From NCBI RefSeq assembly GCF_005937985.2, contig NZ_CP042172.1, forward strand, positions 1,798,001-1,862,000: a stretch of 64,000 nt of DNA, written 5' to 3'. This document shows positions 27,415 to 36,838 of this stretch, piece after piece; position 1 is the first letter of the stretch; every line of letters begins with the position of its first letter. The notes under the pieces were generated by a model that saw nothing but the letters and a program-made list of their open reading frames with translations, had not been told where the DNA came from and ran no database searches. Both the position numbers and the translations under genes were made by a program. Source of the stretch: Arthrobacter sp. KBS0702 (GTDB lineage Bacteria > Actinomycetota > Actinomycetes > Actinomycetales > Micrococcaceae).

Positions 27415-29072
27415 CGGCCGGACCCTCGTCGGTTTCCGGAGGCCTGCCGGCTGGCGGCGCCATGCGCGTGATGGGCTCGGAGACCGAGTACGGCATCCAC
27501 GCACCCTCCGCGCCGGGCGCCAACGCCACCATGATGTCGGCCCGGGTCATCCAGGCCTACGCCCAGGTGACGCGCCAGCGCGCAGCCGGCGGCGCGGAGA
27601 CGCGCTGGGACTATACCGATGAGGAGCCCCTGCACGATGCCCGGGGCTGGACCCTGGAGCGGAGCGCGGCCGAGCCCGATCAGCTCACCGACCGGCCCCC
27701 GGCCCTGGACGCGGAAGCGATCGCCCTGGCCTACGGCCGCGCCGAACTGGACCACGACGGCGACGACGAGTCCGGTTCACTCCTCATGAACATGGTGCTC
27801 GGCAACGGCGCGCGGCTCTACGTCGACCACGCCCACCCGGAATACTCCAGCCCGGAAGTCACCAGTCCGCGTGACGCGGTCGTCTGGGACGCCGCCGGGG
27901 ACCTTGTGGCCCTCGCCGCCGTCCGCCGCCTGGCCGCGGACCCGGACCTGCCGCCGATCAACCTGTACAAGAACAACACGGACAACAAGTCGGTCTCGTA
28001 CGGCTCGCATGAGAACTACCTGATGCCGCGTTCGGTCCCCTTCGGGGAGATCGTGCGCGGGCTGACGCCGTTCTTCGTCACCCGCCAGATCATCTGCGGC
28101 GCCGGCCGCGTCGGACTGGGCCAGGACAGCTCCCGGCCCGGCTACCAGATCAGCCAGCGCGCGGACTTCTTCGAAACCGAGGTCGGGCTCGAAACGACCA
28201 TCCGCCGCCCGATCATCAACACCCGGGACGAGCCGCACGCCACCGCGGACAAGTACCGCCGCCTGCACGTCATCATCGGCGATGCGAATCTCAGCCAGGG
28301 CTCCAATTTCCTCAAGTTCGGCACCACCGCCATGGTCCTGAGCTTGATCGAGGCGGGCCTGGCGCCCCGGATCGAAGTCCACGAGCCGGTGGCGGCCCTG
28401 CAGGCGGTCAGCCACGACACCTCGCTGACCGCGACCCTGCGGCTGCTCGACGGGCGCCGCGTCACCGCGCTGGACCTGCAATGGATGTACTTCGAGGCTG
28501 CCGCGAAACTCGCGCAGGACACCGGCGTCGCGGACGCCGTCGACGGTGACGGGCACACCCATGAGGTGCTTGAGCGCTGGTCCGCGACCCTCACCGCGCT
28601 GGACGGCGACCGGACGGCCGCCGCGTCGACCGTGGAGTGGCTGGCCAAGCTCTCCCTGCTGGAGGGCTACCGTCAACGCGACGGGCTGGAGTGGTCGGAC
28701 GCCCGGCTGGGCCTGGTGGACCTGCAGTGGGCGGACATCCGCCCGGAGAAAGGGCTCTACTATCGGCTGCTGGCCCGCGAGCGGATGCAGCGGCTCGTCG
28801 ACGACGAAGCGATCGCGCGCGCAGCGACGGAGCCGCCGACGGACACCCGGGCGTTCTTCCGCGGGCGCTGCGTCAGCCGTTTCGGCAAGGACCTGGTGGG
28901 GGCGAGCTGGGACTCGGTGATCTTCGACCTGCCCAGCCGGGGGAAGCTGCAGCGGGTCCCCACCCGGGAACCACTGCGCGGCACGGAGGCCCTGACCGGC
29001 GGCCTGTTCGCCCGGCACCGTGAGGCCGGACCGTTCCTGGCGGAGCTGCTGGGACTGACCCCCGGTTCGTAA
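27411..29072 (+). CDS. dop: depupylase/deamidase of Pup
   Basis: Protein of 553 aa of the glutamine-synthetase-like carboxylate-amine ligase fold. GSETEYG near the N-terminus, [21 protein letters not shown] and NTRDEPHA are the conserved nucleotide and metal motifs shared with PafA. Dop deamidates the C-terminal Gln of Pup and removes Pup from substrates. The GTG at 27411 overlaps the mpa stop; an in-frame ATG at 27462 ([11 protein letters not shown]) matches the usual N-terminus better and may be the true start. Confidence 0.93.
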   Translation: MTAGPSSVSGGLPAGGAMRVMGSETEYGIHAPSAPGANATMMSARVIQAYAQVTRQRAAGGAETRWDYTDEEPLHDARGWTLERSAAEPDQLTDRPPALDAEAIALAYGRAELDHDGDDESGSLLMNMVLGNGARLYVDHAHPEYSSPEVTSPRDAVVWDAAGDLVALAAVRRLAADPDLPPINLYKNNTDNKSVSYGSHENYLMPRSVPFGEIVRGLTPFFVTRQIICGAGRVGLGQDSSRPGYQISQRADFFETEVGLETTIRRPIINTRDEPHATADKYRRLHVIIGDANLSQGSNFLKFGTTAMVLSLIEAGLAPRIEVHEPVAALQAVSHDTSLTATLRLLDGRRVTALDLQWMYFEAAAKLAQDTGVADAVDGDGHTHEVLERWSATLTALDGDRTAAASTVEWLAKLSLLEGYRQRDGLEWSDARLGLVDLQWADIRPEKGLYYRLLARERMQRLVDDEAIARAATEPPTDTRAFFRGRCVSRFGKDLVGASWDSVIFDLPSRGKLQRVPTREPLRGTEALTGGLFARHREAGPFLAELLGLTPGS

Positions 29073-29082
29073 CCGCAAAGAC

Positions 29083-29114
29083 CCCCGCGCGGGGCCCGGG
29101 CGTGGCAATATTGC
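29083..29114. repeat. two palindromes between dop and pup
   Basis: CCCCGCGCGGGG (29083-29094) just after dop and GCAATATTGC (29105-29114) before pup are both perfect palindromes. The first may help end dop transcripts, the second may be an operator or part of the pup promoter. Function is not shown. Confidence 0.35.
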
Positions 29115-29122
29115 TTACAGGA

Positions 29123-29182
29123 TGTCCCACGCACCACGGGGCAGACAGTGGGACAAAACAGTGGGATAGAGCAGTGGGACGA
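29123..29182 (+). repeat. three 13-nt tandem repeats plus complementary element in the pup leader
   Basis: CAGTGGGAC/T occurs at 29146, 29159 and 29172, an exact 13-nt period. TGTCCCAC (29123-29130) is the perfect complement of GTGGGACA (29148-29155) and can pair with each copy in turn. The array lies 17-53 nt before the pup ATG. See the matching finding. Confidence 0.7.
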
Positions 29183-29198
29183 CACGAAGGAGATAACG

Positions 29199-29399
29199 AT
29201 GGCAGGCCAGGAGCAGCAGCAGCCGCAGTCCCGCGACACTGAGGTCGAAGAGGACGTCCCGGCACCGCCGGCGGCGCCCGAGGCCCAGGCCTCTGCCGCG
29301 ACCCAGGGCGTGGATGACCTCCTCGACGAGATCGACGGCGTCCTTGAGTCCAACGCCGAAGAGTTCGTGCGGGCCTTCGTCCAGAAGGGCGGCCAGTAG
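29199..29399 (+). CDS. pup: prokaryotic ubiquitin-like protein Pup
   Basis: Protein of 66 aa, disordered N-terminal half (Gln/Glu/Ala-rich) and a C-terminal helix (VDDLLDEIDGVLESNAEEF) that binds the Mpa coiled coil. It ends in Lys-Gly-Gly-Gln, so Dop must convert the last Gln to Glu before PafA can attach it to lysines. The start follows a strong AAGGAGA site; an in-frame GTG at 29148 would add 17 residues encoded by the repeat array and is unlikely. Confidence 0.95.
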   Translation: MAGQEQQQPQSRDTEVEEDVPAPPAAPEAQASAATQGVDDLLDEIDGVLESNAEEFVRAFVQKGGQ

Positions 29400-29509
29400 G
29401 CCGACCGGCCACCGGCTGACCGCGGCACTACCGGAGGAGAACCGGAACTGAGGAGACGCAGGGCTGAAGGCCGGAAGTCGTTGATCCACTACGTTGAGGG
29501 AGTGCACCA

Positions 29510-30334
29510 GTGCAGGAAACATCAGCCAACCAGGTAGCAGCCAACGCGACGTCCTCATTCACCGAGCATCTGCAGCGTTCACGGCCCGAACTGTTACCGT
29601 ACTCCGTCCTGCAGGGCTTACCGTCCGGAACCGCCGCCGTGCCGCTGCAGACCCCGCACGCGACCACGATCGTTGCCATGACCTACGCCGGGGGAGTGCT
29701 GATGGCGGGGGACCGCCGCGCCACCATGGGCAACGTGATCGCCAGCCGGCACATCGAGAAAGTCTTTCCCGCGGACCAGTACTCCGTGCTCGGCATCGCC
29801 GGGACGGCCGGCATTGCCCTGGACATCACCCGGCTGTTCCAGGTGGAACTCGAACACTACGAAAAGATCGAAGGCACCCAGCTAAGCCTGGACGGCAAGG
29901 CCAACCGGCTCGGCGCCATGATCCGCGGCAACCTGCCCATGGCCATGCAGGGCCTCGCCGTCGTTCCGCTGTTCGCCGGCTTTGACCGGCCCGCCGGCGT
30001 CGGCCGCCTGTTCTCCTACGACGTCACCGGCGGCCGCTACGAGGAACAGGAACACCACACCGTCGGGTCGGGTTCCATGTTTGCCCGCGGCGCGCTGAAA
30101 AAGCTCTGGCGTCCCGGCCTCTCCGAGGCGGACGCCGTGAAAGTGGCCGTCGAAGCACTGTACGACGCGGCCGACGACGACTCTGCCACAGGCGGCCCGG
30201 ACCCGGTGCGGCAGCTCTGGCCGGTGGTCTACGTGGTCAGCCGGACCGGCGCCGTCCGAGTCCCGGAGCGGGAGCTCGCGGCCGCGGCCGGCACCATCAT
30301 CGATTCACGGGCCGTAGCCCAGCGGGAGGCCTAA
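29510..30334 (+). CDS. prcB: 20S proteasome beta subunit
   Basis: Protein of 274 aa made as a precursor. Self-cleavage before Thr52 (in PHATTIVAM) exposes the N-terminal Thr nucleophile. The catalytic Lys/Asp region [15 protein letters not shown] follows. It forms the inner beta rings of the 20S core in the cytoplasm. The GTG start has a GAGGGA site 8 nt upstream. prcA begins 1 nt after the stop. Confidence 0.95.
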   Translation: MQETSANQVAANATSSFTEHLQRSRPELLPYSVLQGLPSGTAAVPLQTPHATTIVAMTYAGGVLMAGDRRATMGNVIASRHIEKVFPADQYSVLGIAGTAGIALDITRLFQVELEHYEKIEGTQLSLDGKANRLGAMIRGNLPMAMQGLAVVPLFAGFDRPAGVGRLFSYDVTGGRYEEQEHHTVGSGSMFARGALKKLWRPGLSEADAVKVAVEALYDAADDDSATGGPDPVRQLWPVVYVVSRTGAVRVPERELAAAAGTIIDSRAVAQREA

Positions 30335-30335
30335 G

Positions 30336-31043
30336 ATGACCCAGCAGTTCTATGTCTCACCGGAACAGCTGATGAAGGACCGGGCGGACTTCGCCCGGAA
30401 AGGAATCGCCCGGGGGCGCTCGGTGGTGGTCATCAGCTGCCGCGACGGGATTGCCCTGGTGGCGGAAAACCCCTCGCCGTCGCTGCACAAGATCGGCGAA
30501 ATCTACGACAAAATCGCCTTCGCCGCCGTCGGCAAGTACAACGAATTCGAGAGCCTGCGACAGGCCGGGGTGCGGTACGCCGACGTCCGCGGCTATTCCT
30601 ACGACCGCGAGGACGTTACGGCCCGCGGGCTCGCGAGCGTCTACGCGCAAAGCCTCGGCGCCGTGTTCACGGCCGAGCAGAAGCCCTTTGAGGTGGAGCT
30701 GGCCGTCGCGGAGGTCGGGTCCAGCCCGGAAACAGACCACCTTTACCGGCTCACCTTCGACGGATCCATCGCCGATGAGCAGGGGTTCATCGTGATGGGC
30801 GGCCAGGCGGACAAGGTCTCCGAGGCCGTCGCCGCCGGCTGGCGGGGAGAGCTGGACTTCGCCGGGGCCATCCGGCTGGCACTGGCAGGACTGGTCGCGG
30901 ACAAGGAAGCCGATGCCCTCCCGGCATCGGCCGTGGAGGTCGCCGTGCTGGACCGCGGCTCCGAAAGCACCCGGGGCACCCGGCGCGCTTTCCGCCGCCT
31001 CGACGACGCCGATGTTGTGACACTGCTCGCTGAGGAGAACTGA
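30336..31043 (+). CDS. prcA: 20S proteasome alpha subunit
   Basis: Protein of 235 aa. It has the alpha-type N-terminal gate segment ([22 protein letters not shown]) and no catalytic Thr. Alpha rings cap the core and carry the pockets that receive the Mpa QYL tail. The gene is in one run with prcB and pafA (gaps of 1 nt on each side), consistent with equimolar synthesis. Confidence 0.95.
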   Translation: MTQQFYVSPEQLMKDRADFARKGIARGRSVVVISCRDGIALVAENPSPSLHKIGEIYDKIAFAAVGKYNEFESLRQAGVRYADVRGYSYDREDVTARGLASVYAQSLGAVFTAEQKPFEVELAVAEVGSSPETDHLYRLTFDGSIADEQGFIVMGGQADKVSEAVAAGWRGELDFAGAIRLALAGLVADKEADALPASAVEVAVLDRGSESTRGTRRAFRRLDDADVVTLLAEEN

Positions 31044-31044
31044 G

Positions 31045-32409
31045 ATGGACAAGCGCATATTCGGGATCGAAACCGAATTCGGAATTTCCTACTCGAGCCC
31101 GGAGTCCCGCCCGCTGGCGCCGGAGGAGGTGGCCCGCTACCTCTTCCGCAAGGTGGTCAGCTGGGGGCGGTCCTCCAACGTGTTCCTGACCAACGGCTCC
31201 CGGCTGTACCTCGACGTCGGATCCCACCCCGAGTACGCCACCGCCGAGTGCGACGACCTGGCCCAGCTCATCGCCCACGACCGTGCCGGCGAACTGATCC
31301 TGGATGACCTCGTCGACGAAGCCCAGGAACGCCTGGCGGCCGAAGGGTTCAACGGCACCGTGTACCTGTTCAAGAACAACACCGACTCGGCCGGCAACTC
31401 CTACGGCAGCCACGAAAACTACCTGATACCCCGCCGGGGGGAGTTTTCCCGGCTGGCCGAAATCCTGATCCCCTTCCTTGTGACCCGGCAACTGATCGCC
31501 GGCGCGGGCAAGATCCTGAAGACCCCGCACGGCGCCACCTTCGCCTTCTCCCAGCGTGCGGACCACATCTGGGAGGGCGTCTCCTCGGCCACGACCCGCT
31601 CGCGGCCCATCATCAACACCCGTGACGAACCGCACGCCGACGCCGAGTTCTACCGGCGGCTCCACGTGATCGTGGGGGACTCGAACATGTCCGAGACCAC
31701 GGCCCTGCTCAAAGTCGGGACCGTGGACTTGATCCTGCGAATGATCGAGGCCGGCGTGATCATGCGCGACATGCGGATGGAGAACCCCATCCGCAGCATC
31801 CGGGAAATCTCCCACGACCTGACCGGACGCGCCGTGGTGCGCCTCGCCAACGGTCGGCAGCTGACCGCCTTGGAAATTCAGCGCGAATACCTGGCCAAGG
31901 TGACCGAGTTCGTGGCGGACCGGGGCGCCCACAACGCCCACGTCCCGCTGATCCTGGACCTGTGGGAACGCACCCTCGACGCGATTGAAAGCGAGAACAC
32001 GAGCGCCATCGACACCGAGGTGGACTGGGCGATCAAGAAGAAGCTGATGGATAACTACCGGGAACGGCACGGCCTTGAGCTGGACGCACCCCGGATCGCG
32101 CAGCTGGACCTCACCTACCACGACATTTCACGCAGCCGCGGGCTGTTCTATTTGCTCCAGTCCCGGGGCGCGGCCCGGCGCGTGGTGGACGACACCGCGG
32201 TCAAGGATGCGGTCGACGCCCCGCCGCAGACCACCAGGGCCAAACTGCGCGGCGACTTCGTCCGCCGGGCCCAGGAACTGGGCCGCGACTACACCGTGGA
32301 CTGGGTCCATTTGAAGCTCAACGACCGCGCCCACCAGACCATTCTGTGCAAGGATCCGTTCCGCAGTGTGGACGACCGGGTAGACGCGTTGCTGGACTCT
32401 ATGGGCTGA
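31045..32409 (+). CDS. pafA: Pup--protein ligase
   Basis: Protein of 454 aa, paralogue of Dop. Motifs: [10 protein letters not shown] (first metal/ATP Glu residues), [14 protein letters not shown] (with the catalytic Asp) and [20 protein letters not shown]. It activates the Pup C-terminal Glu with ATP and links it to substrate lysines. The start ATG is 1 nt after the prcA stop, with a GAGGAG site inside the end of prcA. Confidence 0.95.
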   Translation: MDKRIFGIETEFGISYSSPESRPLAPEEVARYLFRKVVSWGRSSNVFLTNGSRLYLDVGSHPEYATAECDDLAQLIAHDRAGELILDDLVDEAQERLAAEGFNGTVYLFKNNTDSAGNSYGSHENYLIPRRGEFSRLAEILIPFLVTRQLIAGAGKILKTPHGATFAFSQRADHIWEGVSSATTRSRPIINTRDEPHADAEFYRRLHVIVGDSNMSETTALLKVGTVDLILRMIEAGVIMRDMRMENPIRSIREISHDLTGRAVVRLANGRQLTALEIQREYLAKVTEFVADRGAHNAHVPLILDLWERTLDAIESENTSAIDTEVDWAIKKKLMDNYRERHGLELDAPRIAQLDLTYHDISRSRGLFYLLQSRGAARRVVDDTAVKDAVDAPPQTTRAKLRGDFVRRAQELGRDYTVDWVHLKLNDRAHQTILCKDPFRSVDDRVDALLDSMG

Positions 32410-32521
32410 TACCCAGCTTTCCGCGTTATTCTGGGGAAGGTGCCGTTTCACGGCTACCGCATGCTTTGCCGCTGGCACCCGTCCGGTGAAGCGTCCATCC
32501 TGCCCCGACGAAAGTTCTTAC

Positions 32522-33463
32522 GTGCGCCGACTATTAGCAATTCTCATCCCCGGACTGCTGCTGCTCACCGCCTGTGGTGGCGGGGAACCTGCCGCCCCCG
32601 AGCCCACCAGCCAGTCCGCCGGTGAGACCGCCAAGCTCGACTCCCTGAAACTGACGGACAATGGCGAGAAGAAGGCCCCCGGCGTCGAGTTCACGAAGCC
32701 GCTCGACGTCAAGGACCCGACCATCAAGGTGGTCAAGGAGGGCGACGGCGACCGCGTCAAAGCCAACCAGGTTGCGGACATCTCCATCGTCGCCTTCAAC
32801 GGCAAGGACGGTTCGACCGTTGAGGACACCTTCGCCAAGGATCCCGAGAAGCTCGAGCTGAACGACGACCTCAAGTCAGGCAGCGCGGTCATCTACAACG
32901 CGTTCGTCGGCGCCAAGGTCGGCTCCCACCTTGCCCTGGCAGTCCCCGGCAAGGCCGCCAGCGCCCAGGGCGGCGATGCGCAGCCTTCGCAGCTGCTGGT
33001 GATCAAGATCCTCGCCGCAAAGGACGCCCCCAAGGTGCTGGACAAGCCCGAGGGCGACGCCGTAACCCCGCCGGCCGGCCTGCCGACCGTGAAGGAAAAC
33101 GACAAGGGCGTTCCCGTCATCTCCGTCGACGGCGTGGCCGCACCCACCGCCCTCATCTCCCAGGACCTGATCAAGGGCAAGGGCCAGGCGATCAAGGAAA
33201 CCGACACCGTCACCGTCAACTACGTCGGTGTGGCGCTGGCCGGGGGCAAGGTCTTCGACTCCAGCTTCGACAGCGGCAAGAAGGCCACGTTCCCGCTCAA
33301 CGGCGTGATCAAGGGCTGGACCCAGGGCCTCTCCGGCAAGACCGTCGGCTCCCGGGTCCTCCTGGTCATCCCGAAGGCCCTCGCCTACCCCGACGCCACT
33401 GCTGCCAGTGGCCAGCCGGTCGGTGACCTGGTCTTTGTCGTCGACATCCTCGGCGTGAAGTAA
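32522..33463 (+). CDS. lipoprotein with FKBP-type peptidyl-prolyl isomerase domain
   Basis: Protein of 313 aa. A lipoprotein signal (VRRLLAILIPGLLLLTAC with lipobox LTAC) suggests attachment to the outer face of the membrane. The C-terminal ~110 residues are FKBP-like (VTVNYVGVALAGGKVFDSSFD, VIKGWTQGLSGKTVGSR); a second, more divergent FKBP-like part lies at about 75-180. The GTG was chosen because it begins the signal peptide; a GTG 36 nt upstream is also in frame. It probably assists folding of exported proteins. Confidence 0.85.
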   Translation: MRRLLAILIPGLLLLTACGGGEPAAPEPTSQSAGETAKLDSLKLTDNGEKKAPGVEFTKPLDVKDPTIKVVKEGDGDRVKANQVADISIVAFNGKDGSTVEDTFAKDPEKLELNDDLKSGSAVIYNAFVGAKVGSHLALAVPGKAASAQGGDAQPSQLLVIKILAAKDAPKVLDKPEGDAVTPPAGLPTVKENDKGVPVISVDGVAAPTALISQDLIKGKGQAIKETDTVTVNYVGVALAGGKVFDSSFDSGKKATFPLNGVIKGWTQGLSGKTVGSRVLLVIPKALAYPDATAASGQPVGDLVFVVDILGVK

Positions 33464-33514
33464 ACCTCACGTAAAACGCAGCACCACCAAGCACCACCCA
33501 CGAAGGAGTAACCC

Positions 33515-33910
33515 ATGTCATTTGGACAGCGCAACATCGACCGCCAGAAGCCGGAGATTGACTTCCCCGAGGGCGCCGTACCCACCGAGCTTGTCATCAC
33601 CGACCTGATCGAGGGCGACGGCGCCGAGGCCAAGGCCGGCGACACCGTCTCCACCCACTACGTTGGCGTGGCCTGGTCCACCGGCGAAGAGTTCGACGCG
33701 TCCTGGGGCCGCGGCGCGCCGCTGGACTTCCGGGTCGGCGTCGGCCAGGTCATCCAGGGCTGGGACCAGGGCCTGCTGGGCATGAAGGTCGGCGGCCGCC
33801 GCCGGCTGGAGATCCCCTCCGAAATGGCCTACGGCTCCCGTGGCGCCGGCGGAGCGATCGGCCCCAACGAGGCGCTGATCTTCGTCGTCGACCTCGTGGC
33901 CGTCCGCTAG
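33515..33910 (+). CDS. FKBP-type peptidyl-prolyl cis-trans isomerase
   Basis: Protein of 131 aa, a single cytoplasmic FKBP domain with the core motifs VSTHYVGVAW, GEEFDASW, VIQGWDQGLLGMKVGGRRRL and PSEMAYGSRGAGG..PNEALIF. The residues lining the FK506 pocket look complete. No signal peptide. A strong GAAGGAG site precedes the ATG. It follows the lipoprotein isomerase by 51 nt. Confidence 0.93.
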   Translation: MSFGQRNIDRQKPEIDFPEGAVPTELVITDLIEGDGAEAKAGDTVSTHYVGVAWSTGEEFDASWGRGAPLDFRVGVGQVIQGWDQGLLGMKVGGRRRLEIPSEMAYGSRGAGGAIGPNEALIFVVDLVAVR

Positions 33911-34044
33911 TCCCCACCCACCGGCTCCCAGCCCTCGCGGGCGTGGGCCCAACGGCCTAGCGTCATCCTGCGCGAGCGCGGTAACAATCGGAAAGTTCTT
34001 CCGGCTGTTGCCGCGCTTTCGCCGTTTAAGCGCGGGGACTTTAG

Positions 34045-34050
34045 TAACCT
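34045..34050 (+). promoter_or_regulatory. -10 element of a leaderless pafBC transcript
   Basis: TAACCT ends 6 nt before the GTG of pafBC. The upstream region has TTTAAG but no clear -35 at the standard distance. Confidence 0.45.
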
Positions 34051-34056
34051 TGCGGA

Positions 34057-36123
34057 GTGTCCGCCTCACGTACCGAACGACTCCTGAACCTGCTCATCGC
34101 GCTGCTCAACACCAAGTACGGCCTGCGCCGCAGCGAACTTCGCGAAAAGGTCTACCACGACACCACCAGCTCCGAGGCCGCCTTCGGGCGGATGTTCGAG
34201 CGGGACAAGGGCGAACTGCGCCACTTTGGTTTTGAGGTCGAAACCGTGACGGACAAGGGCTGGGGCTCGGATGATCCCGCGACCACCCGGTACCGGATCG
34301 GCAAGGAATCCAACCGGCTCCCGGACGTCAGCCTCACCCCCGCGGAGTGCACGGTCCTGATCCTGGCCGCGCAGCTCTGGGAACAGGCCGCCCTCGGCTC
34401 CGCCGCGCAGAACGCCATGCGCAAACTCCAGGCCTCCGGCGGCCTCGTGGACGCCGAACTTCCCGCCGGCGTCCAGCCCCGCATTCGGCCGGCCGGTCAG
34501 GCCTTCGAGGACCTGGTCGCGGCCATCCACGCCCAACACCCCGTGAGTTTCAGCTACCTGGCAGGCAGCACTGGGCAGGAGGAAATGCGGACGGTCGAAC
34601 CCTGGGGACTGGGCAGCCGCTTCGGCCAGTGGTACCTCGTCGGCCACGACCGCGCCCGGGGCGACAAGCGGTTCTTCCGGCTTTCGCGCTTCACATCCGC
34701 TGTCACAGTGTTGGAGGACACCTTCACGCCCCCGCCGTCGTTCAACGTCCGCGAACAACTGGCCGCGCTGCCCGAGTTGCCCGTGCGGCACGCCGTCGTC
34801 GACGTCGCCGCCGGTGCTCTGCTGGGGCTGCGCAAGCACTCCGAACCCTTCGACGGCGGCACTAGCGGGGGCGGCGCAGCCGCAGAAACAGCCGCAGAAT
34901 CAGTCCCGGAATCCGCAGCCGGGGGCGCCGCCGTCCCGCCCCGCGCCGGCTTCGACCGGCTCAGCGTGCCATACCGGGACGCTGAAACCCTCGCGGAAGA
35001 ACTCGCCTCCTACGGACCTAAAGCCATCGCCGTCTCCCCGGCAGGCCTGCACGCGGCCGTACGGAGGCGGCTGGCTGCCGCCGCGGCCTTCGCCGCGGCA
35101 CCGGAGCCGCCGATCAAATTTCCGCGCTCGGAACAGCCGAAACGCCGGAAGCGCACCTCGGAGGACCAGCTCAAGCGGATGCTCCAACTGGTCCCGTTCC
35201 TGGTCCACAACCAAGGCCTGCACATCAGCGAAGTTGCCGACCGCTTTGGCATCACCCGCAAGGAACTCGAAGACGACCTGCGCATCCTGATCTGCTCCGG
35301 CCTGCCGGGGGGCTATCCGGACGATCTGCTGGACATCCGGTGGGACGACGACCATGTGTACATCTTCGAGGACCTGGACCTCAAGCGCCCGGTCCGGTTC
35401 AGCGTAGACGAGGCCTGTGCCCTGCTGACCGGTTTGGAGGCCCTCAACGGCCTGCCCGGACTCGATGAGGGCGGCGCCCTGGAGTCGGTCACGCTCAAGC
35501 TCATGGCTGCCGCGGGCGAGGAGGGCCTCAAGGCCGCCGCGGTCTCCGGGCCCGAGGTGGCACCGGAGGATTCCGCCACCCTGGAAACAGCCCGCGAGGC
35601 CATCCGCACCGGAGCACAGCTGCGGCTCAGCTATCTCGCCCCGCAGCGCGACGCCGTGTCCGAACGCGACGTTGATCCGCACCGGCTCTACTCGCTGGAC
35701 AGCACCTGGTACCTCGAGGCGTACTGCCACACCGCGGAGGGCCTGCGGAACTTCCGGCTGGACCGCATCCAGGACCTGCGGCCCACCGGCCGCGCGGCAT
35801 CCTCGGCCGGCAACCCGGCCGGCGGTTTCCCGGTCAAGCTGTTCACCCCGAACGACGACGACGCCGTCGTGGTTCTGGAGCTGACCCGGCAGGGCGCCGG
35901 GCTGGCGGACGACTACTACGCCGAGCGGACCGCAGCGCTTCCGGACGGGAACATGCTGGCGGAAATCCGCTTCGGCAGCGCGGACTGGCTGCCGATGTTC
36001 GTGGCCCAGCACGGGGGTGCTGTCCGGATCCTGCAGCCCCGGGACCTGGCAAACGCGGCCCGGGAATGGCTGGACGCCGCCCTGGCCGGGTACGGGGAGC
36101 ACGCAGCGCGCCAGCTAGACTGA
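34057..36123 (+). CDS. pafBC: fused PafB-PafC WYL-domain transcriptional regulator
   Basis: Protein of 688 aa joining two similar halves, each with an N-terminal winged-helix region and a WYL domain (WYL-like segments PVSFSYLAG and RLSYLAPQ). In Mycobacterium PafB and PafC are separate proteins that form a heterodimer; here a single chain replaces them, as known for Arthrobacter. PafBC activates most DNA-damage genes independently of LexA. An alanine/glutamate-rich linker near residues 265-300 joins the halves. The start is a GTG, probably leaderless. Confidence 0.93.
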   Translation: MSASRTERLLNLLIALLNTKYGLRRSELREKVYHDTTSSEAAFGRMFERDKGELRHFGFEVETVTDKGWGSDDPATTRYRIGKESNRLPDVSLTPAECTVLILAAQLWEQAALGSAAQNAMRKLQASGGLVDAELPAGVQPRIRPAGQAFEDLVAAIHAQHPVSFSYLAGSTGQEEMRTVEPWGLGSRFGQWYLVGHDRARGDKRFFRLSRFTSAVTVLEDTFTPPPSFNVREQLAALPELPVRHAVVDVAAGALLGLRKHSEPFDGGTSGGGAAAETAAESVPESAAGGAAVPPRAGFDRLSVPYRDAETLAEELASYGPKAIAVSPAGLHAAVRRRLAAAAAFAAAPEPPIKFPRSEQPKRRKRTSEDQLKRMLQLVPFLVHNQGLHISEVADRFGITRKELEDDLRILICSGLPGGYPDDLLDIRWDDDHVYIFEDLDLKRPVRFSVDEACALLTGLEALNGLPGLDEGGALESVTLKLMAAAGEEGLKAAAVSGPEVAPEDSATLETAREAIRTGAQLRLSYLAPQRDAVSERDVDPHRLYSLDSTWYLEAYCHTAEGLRNFRLDRIQDLRPTGRAASSAGNPAGGFPVKLFTPNDDDAVVVLELTRQGAGLADDYYAERTAALPDGNMLAEIRFGSADWLPMFVAQHGGAVRILQPRDLANAAREWLDAALAGYGEHAARQLD

Positions 36124-36128
36124 TCAGC

Positions 36129-36527
36129 ATGCCTTGGTGGACTTGGATCGTTATCTGGATAGCGCTCATTGCGTTGTCACTGCTCTTCTACGGCGTGTTG
36201 GGCGTCCGGTTGTTCCGTAAGTTCATGGCCACGGTCAAGGAACTCGGGGAGGCGGGGGACCGCTTCTCGAACTTCGCCGCAGCGCCCCTTACCTCCGGTT
36301 CAGCTGCTGTTCATGTGGGCGCCGTAGGCTCGGACGGCGACGGGGGAGGAACCGAATCCGGTGCGTATGCTGTACCAGGTTCAGCCGTTTTTGCCCCGCC
36401 CGCATTGATGCGACATGATTACCATGCATCCAAAGTTGCCCGGCAGGAAGCCCGGCGCTTGCGCCGGGTCCGGCGCAAGACGGAGCGTGGCCAGCCCCAG
36501 GCGCTGCGCGACATCAATCTCCGTTAG
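36129..36527 (+). CDS. single-pass membrane protein of unknown function
   Basis: Protein of 132 aa with one N-terminal transmembrane helix (WIVIWIALIALSLLFYGVLG) and a cytoplasmic tail that becomes very basic (RQEARRLRRVRRKTERG). I do not recognise a named domain. Similar small membrane proteins are found between pafC and tatA in relatives. A TAGACT hexamer (36116-36121) overlaps the pafBC stop and ends 7 nt before the ATG, so it may have its own leaderless transcript. Confidence 0.65.
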   Translation: MPWWTWIVIWIALIALSLLFYGVLGVRLFRKFMATVKELGEAGDRFSNFAAAPLTSGSAAVHVGAVGSDGDGGGTESGAYAVPGSAVFAPPALMRHDYHASKVARQEARRLRRVRRKTERGQPQALRDINLR

Positions 36528-36562
36528 ACATACGATGGATTCAAACGAAAGGACCACCCGGC

Positions 36563-36832
36563 ATGAGGCTTGAAGGCTGGCATCTCATCATCATCATCGT
36601 TCTGGCACTGGTGCTTTTCGCTGCGCCGAAGCTGCCCGGAATGGCCCGCAGCCTGGGCCAGTCGATGCGGATTTTCAAATCCGAGGTCCGTGAAATGAAG
36701 AAGGACGGCAACCCGGAAGCGGGCGCCGATTCCGACGCCGTTGAAGGCAAAGTCGTGAACCACCCCCGGTCCACCGGCACCGAAAGCCGTCCCGGCGAGG
36801 GAACCGACGTTCCACCGCCGAACCGCGCCTAG
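36563..36832 (+). CDS. tatA: twin-arginine translocase subunit TatA
   Basis: Protein of 89 aa with the N-terminal membrane helix (WHLIIIIVLALVLFAAPKLP), the conserved FxxxKxP-like hinge, an amphipathic helix (MARSLGQSMRIFKSEVREM) and a variable polar tail. TatA oligomers form the conduit for folded proteins. Together with tatC 6 nt downstream it forms a minimal two-gene tat unit. Confidence 0.93.
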   Translation: MRLEGWHLIIIIVLALVLFAAPKLPGMARSLGQSMRIFKSEVREMKKDGNPEAGADSDAVEGKVVNHPRSTGTESRPGEGTDVPPPNRA

Positions 36833-36838
36833 AACCAC

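Noticed and set aside
29148..29198. N-terminal extension of Pup by 17 residues from an upstream GTG
   Set aside because: The strong AAGGAGA site lies before the inner ATG, and Pup normally starts there.
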